From Cupriavidus alkaliphilus (lineage in GTDB: Bacteria; Pseudomonadota; Gammaproteobacteria; Burkholderiales; Burkholderiaceae), in contig NZ_FMAD01000005.1 in the NCBI RefSeq assembly GCF_900094595.1, positions 248,001 to 312,000 of the forward strand: DNA of 64,000 bases, written 5' to 3'. Shown piece after piece: positions 63,441 through 64,000 of the stretch. The notes below the pieces were generated by a model. It did not search any database and was not told the origin of the DNA. It saw nothing but the letters and a program-made list of their open reading frames with translations. The first letter of the stretch is position 1. Every line of letters starts with the position of its first letter. A program made the position numbers and the translations under genes.

Positions 63441-64000
63441 ATGACCTCGATCCATCGCCGCGCCGGCTACTGGCTGCAACTGGCGCTCACGCTGGCGGTC
63501 TGCGCCTTCATGACCGTGCCGGTCGTGCTCTCCGTGCTGGCCGGCCTGACCAACAATATCTTCGTCGGCCTGGAAAGCGGCCTGACCACGCGCTGGCTCG
63601 CGGAAGTCTGGTCGCTCTATCGCAATACCATCTTCCTGTCGCTGCTGATCGCACTGGCCTGCCTTGCCTGCACGCTGGTGCTGGGGGTGCCGGCCGCGTA
63701 TTACATGGCGCTGCGGCGCAACCGCATCACCCGGCTGATCGAGGAACTGCTGATGCTGCCGGTGGCCGTTCCCGGCCTCGCGACCGCGCTTGGCCTGATC
63801 CTGCTCTACGGCACCTGGCAGGCCCTGCGCACGAGCTGGCTGTTTATCCTGATCGGCCACGTACTGTTCACCCTGCCCTTCATGGTGCGCTCGGTACTGG
63901 CCATCCTTTCCGCCATCGACATCCGTACGCTCGAAGACGCCGCCGCCAGCCTCGGCGCCAGCCGCCTGCAGCGCTTTTTTACCGTGGTGCTGCCCAACTG
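63441..64000 (+). CDS. Second ABC permease, 3'-truncated by the window edge
   Basis: The ATG at 63441 has GGAG nearby (63431-63434) and opens a frame that is still open at base 64000, giving about 186 residues. It starts MTSIHRRAGYWLQLALTLAV, has several hydrophobic helices, and shows the EAA loop EDAAASLGASRLQRFFTVVL just before the edge. It is the PotC/FbpB2-like partner of the first permease. The ATPase gene is expected beyond the window. Confidence 0.9.
   Translation, partial: MTSIHRRAGYWLQLALTLAVCAFMTVPVVLSVLAGLTNNIFVGLESGLTTRWLAEVWSLYRNTIFLSLLIALACLACTLVLGVPAAYYMALRRNRITRLIEELLMLPVAVPGLATALGLILLYGTWQALRTSWLFILIGHVLFTLPFMVRSVLAILSAIDIRTLEDAAASLGASRLQRFFTVVLPN

Noticed and set aside
1..64000. 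CRISPR arrays, tRNA or rRNA genes, prophage or complete insertion sequences
   Set aside because: No regularly spaced direct repeats, no tRNA-like cloverleaf ends, no transposase or phage structural proteins were seen; the short repeats found are isolated hairpins.

Overview
The window is very GC-rich (about two thirds G+C by eye), densely coded and typical of a betaproteobacterium of the Burkholderiaceae. The closest match I can suggest is Cupriavidus (Ralstonia eutropha group), possibly a secondary replicon. The basis is a multicomponent phenol hydroxylase operon with a meta-cleavage pathway, a Bug-type tricarboxylate receptor, a XapX protein, a CzcCBA-type efflux set and short hairpin repeats of the kind common in that genus. 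I cannot confirm the species from sequence alone.

Layout. 1-5.4 kb (+): 3' end of an amidohydrolase with a Cys/His-rich tail, then DoxX, MFS exporter, XapX, porin and a stand-alone receiver protein. 5.4-9 kb: a remnant of a GntR regulator, a ThDP enzyme with a coupled small upstream ORF, and a non-coding island bounded by a perfect 43-bp inverted repeat. 9-10 kb: CsbD and a Cys-repeat periplasmic protein. 10.2-16.1 kb (-): heavy-metal RND efflux, ordered outer-membrane factor, adaptor, pump. 16.3-23.5 kb: acyl-CoA dehydrogenase, LysR regulator, VapBC, methyltransferase, sorbosone-dehydrogenase-like lipoprotein, GST. 23.7-26.3 kb (-): acnB behind an AT-rich palindrome. 26.7-31.2 kb (+): flagellar export/switch operon fliLMNOPQR. 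31.2-35.2 kb (-): RtcB ligase, threonine-dehydratase-like enzyme, chemoreceptor.

35.5-49.2 kb (-) is the functional centrepiece. A DmpR/PoxR-type sigma-54 activator is followed by a control region with a -24/-12 promoter and XylR/DmpR-like upstream sites. Then come phenol hydroxylase dmpKLMNOP, ferredoxin dmpQ, catechol 2,3-dioxygenase, and the 4-oxalocrotonate branch ordered dehydrogenase, hydratase, decarboxylase, tautomerase, acetaldehyde dehydrogenase, aldolase. Together they take phenol to catechol and then to pyruvate and acetyl-CoA. The hydrolytic branch enzyme (DmpD type) is absent. Next to it (49.4-52.6 kb) lie an orphan muconate-cycloisomerase-like gene, a Bug receptor and a divergent LysR regulator with a palindromic operator.

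52.6-64 kb: large catalase, small lipoprotein plus phosphocholine-type phospholipase C, sulfonate-type ABC receptor, glyoxalase-fold protein, a DUF1214-like gene remnant, PaaI-type thioesterase, and a LacI-family regulator with a perfect operator in front of an ABC import operon (receptor, permease, truncated second permease).

I found no rRNA, tRNA, CRISPR array, prophage, complete insertion sequence or replication origin. I did not find a convincing wholly new multi-gene system. The most interesting leads are the Cys-rich enzyme tail, the coupled 58-codon ORF, the 43-bp inverted-repeat island, the two gene remnants and the regulatory architecture of the phenol and LacI loci.
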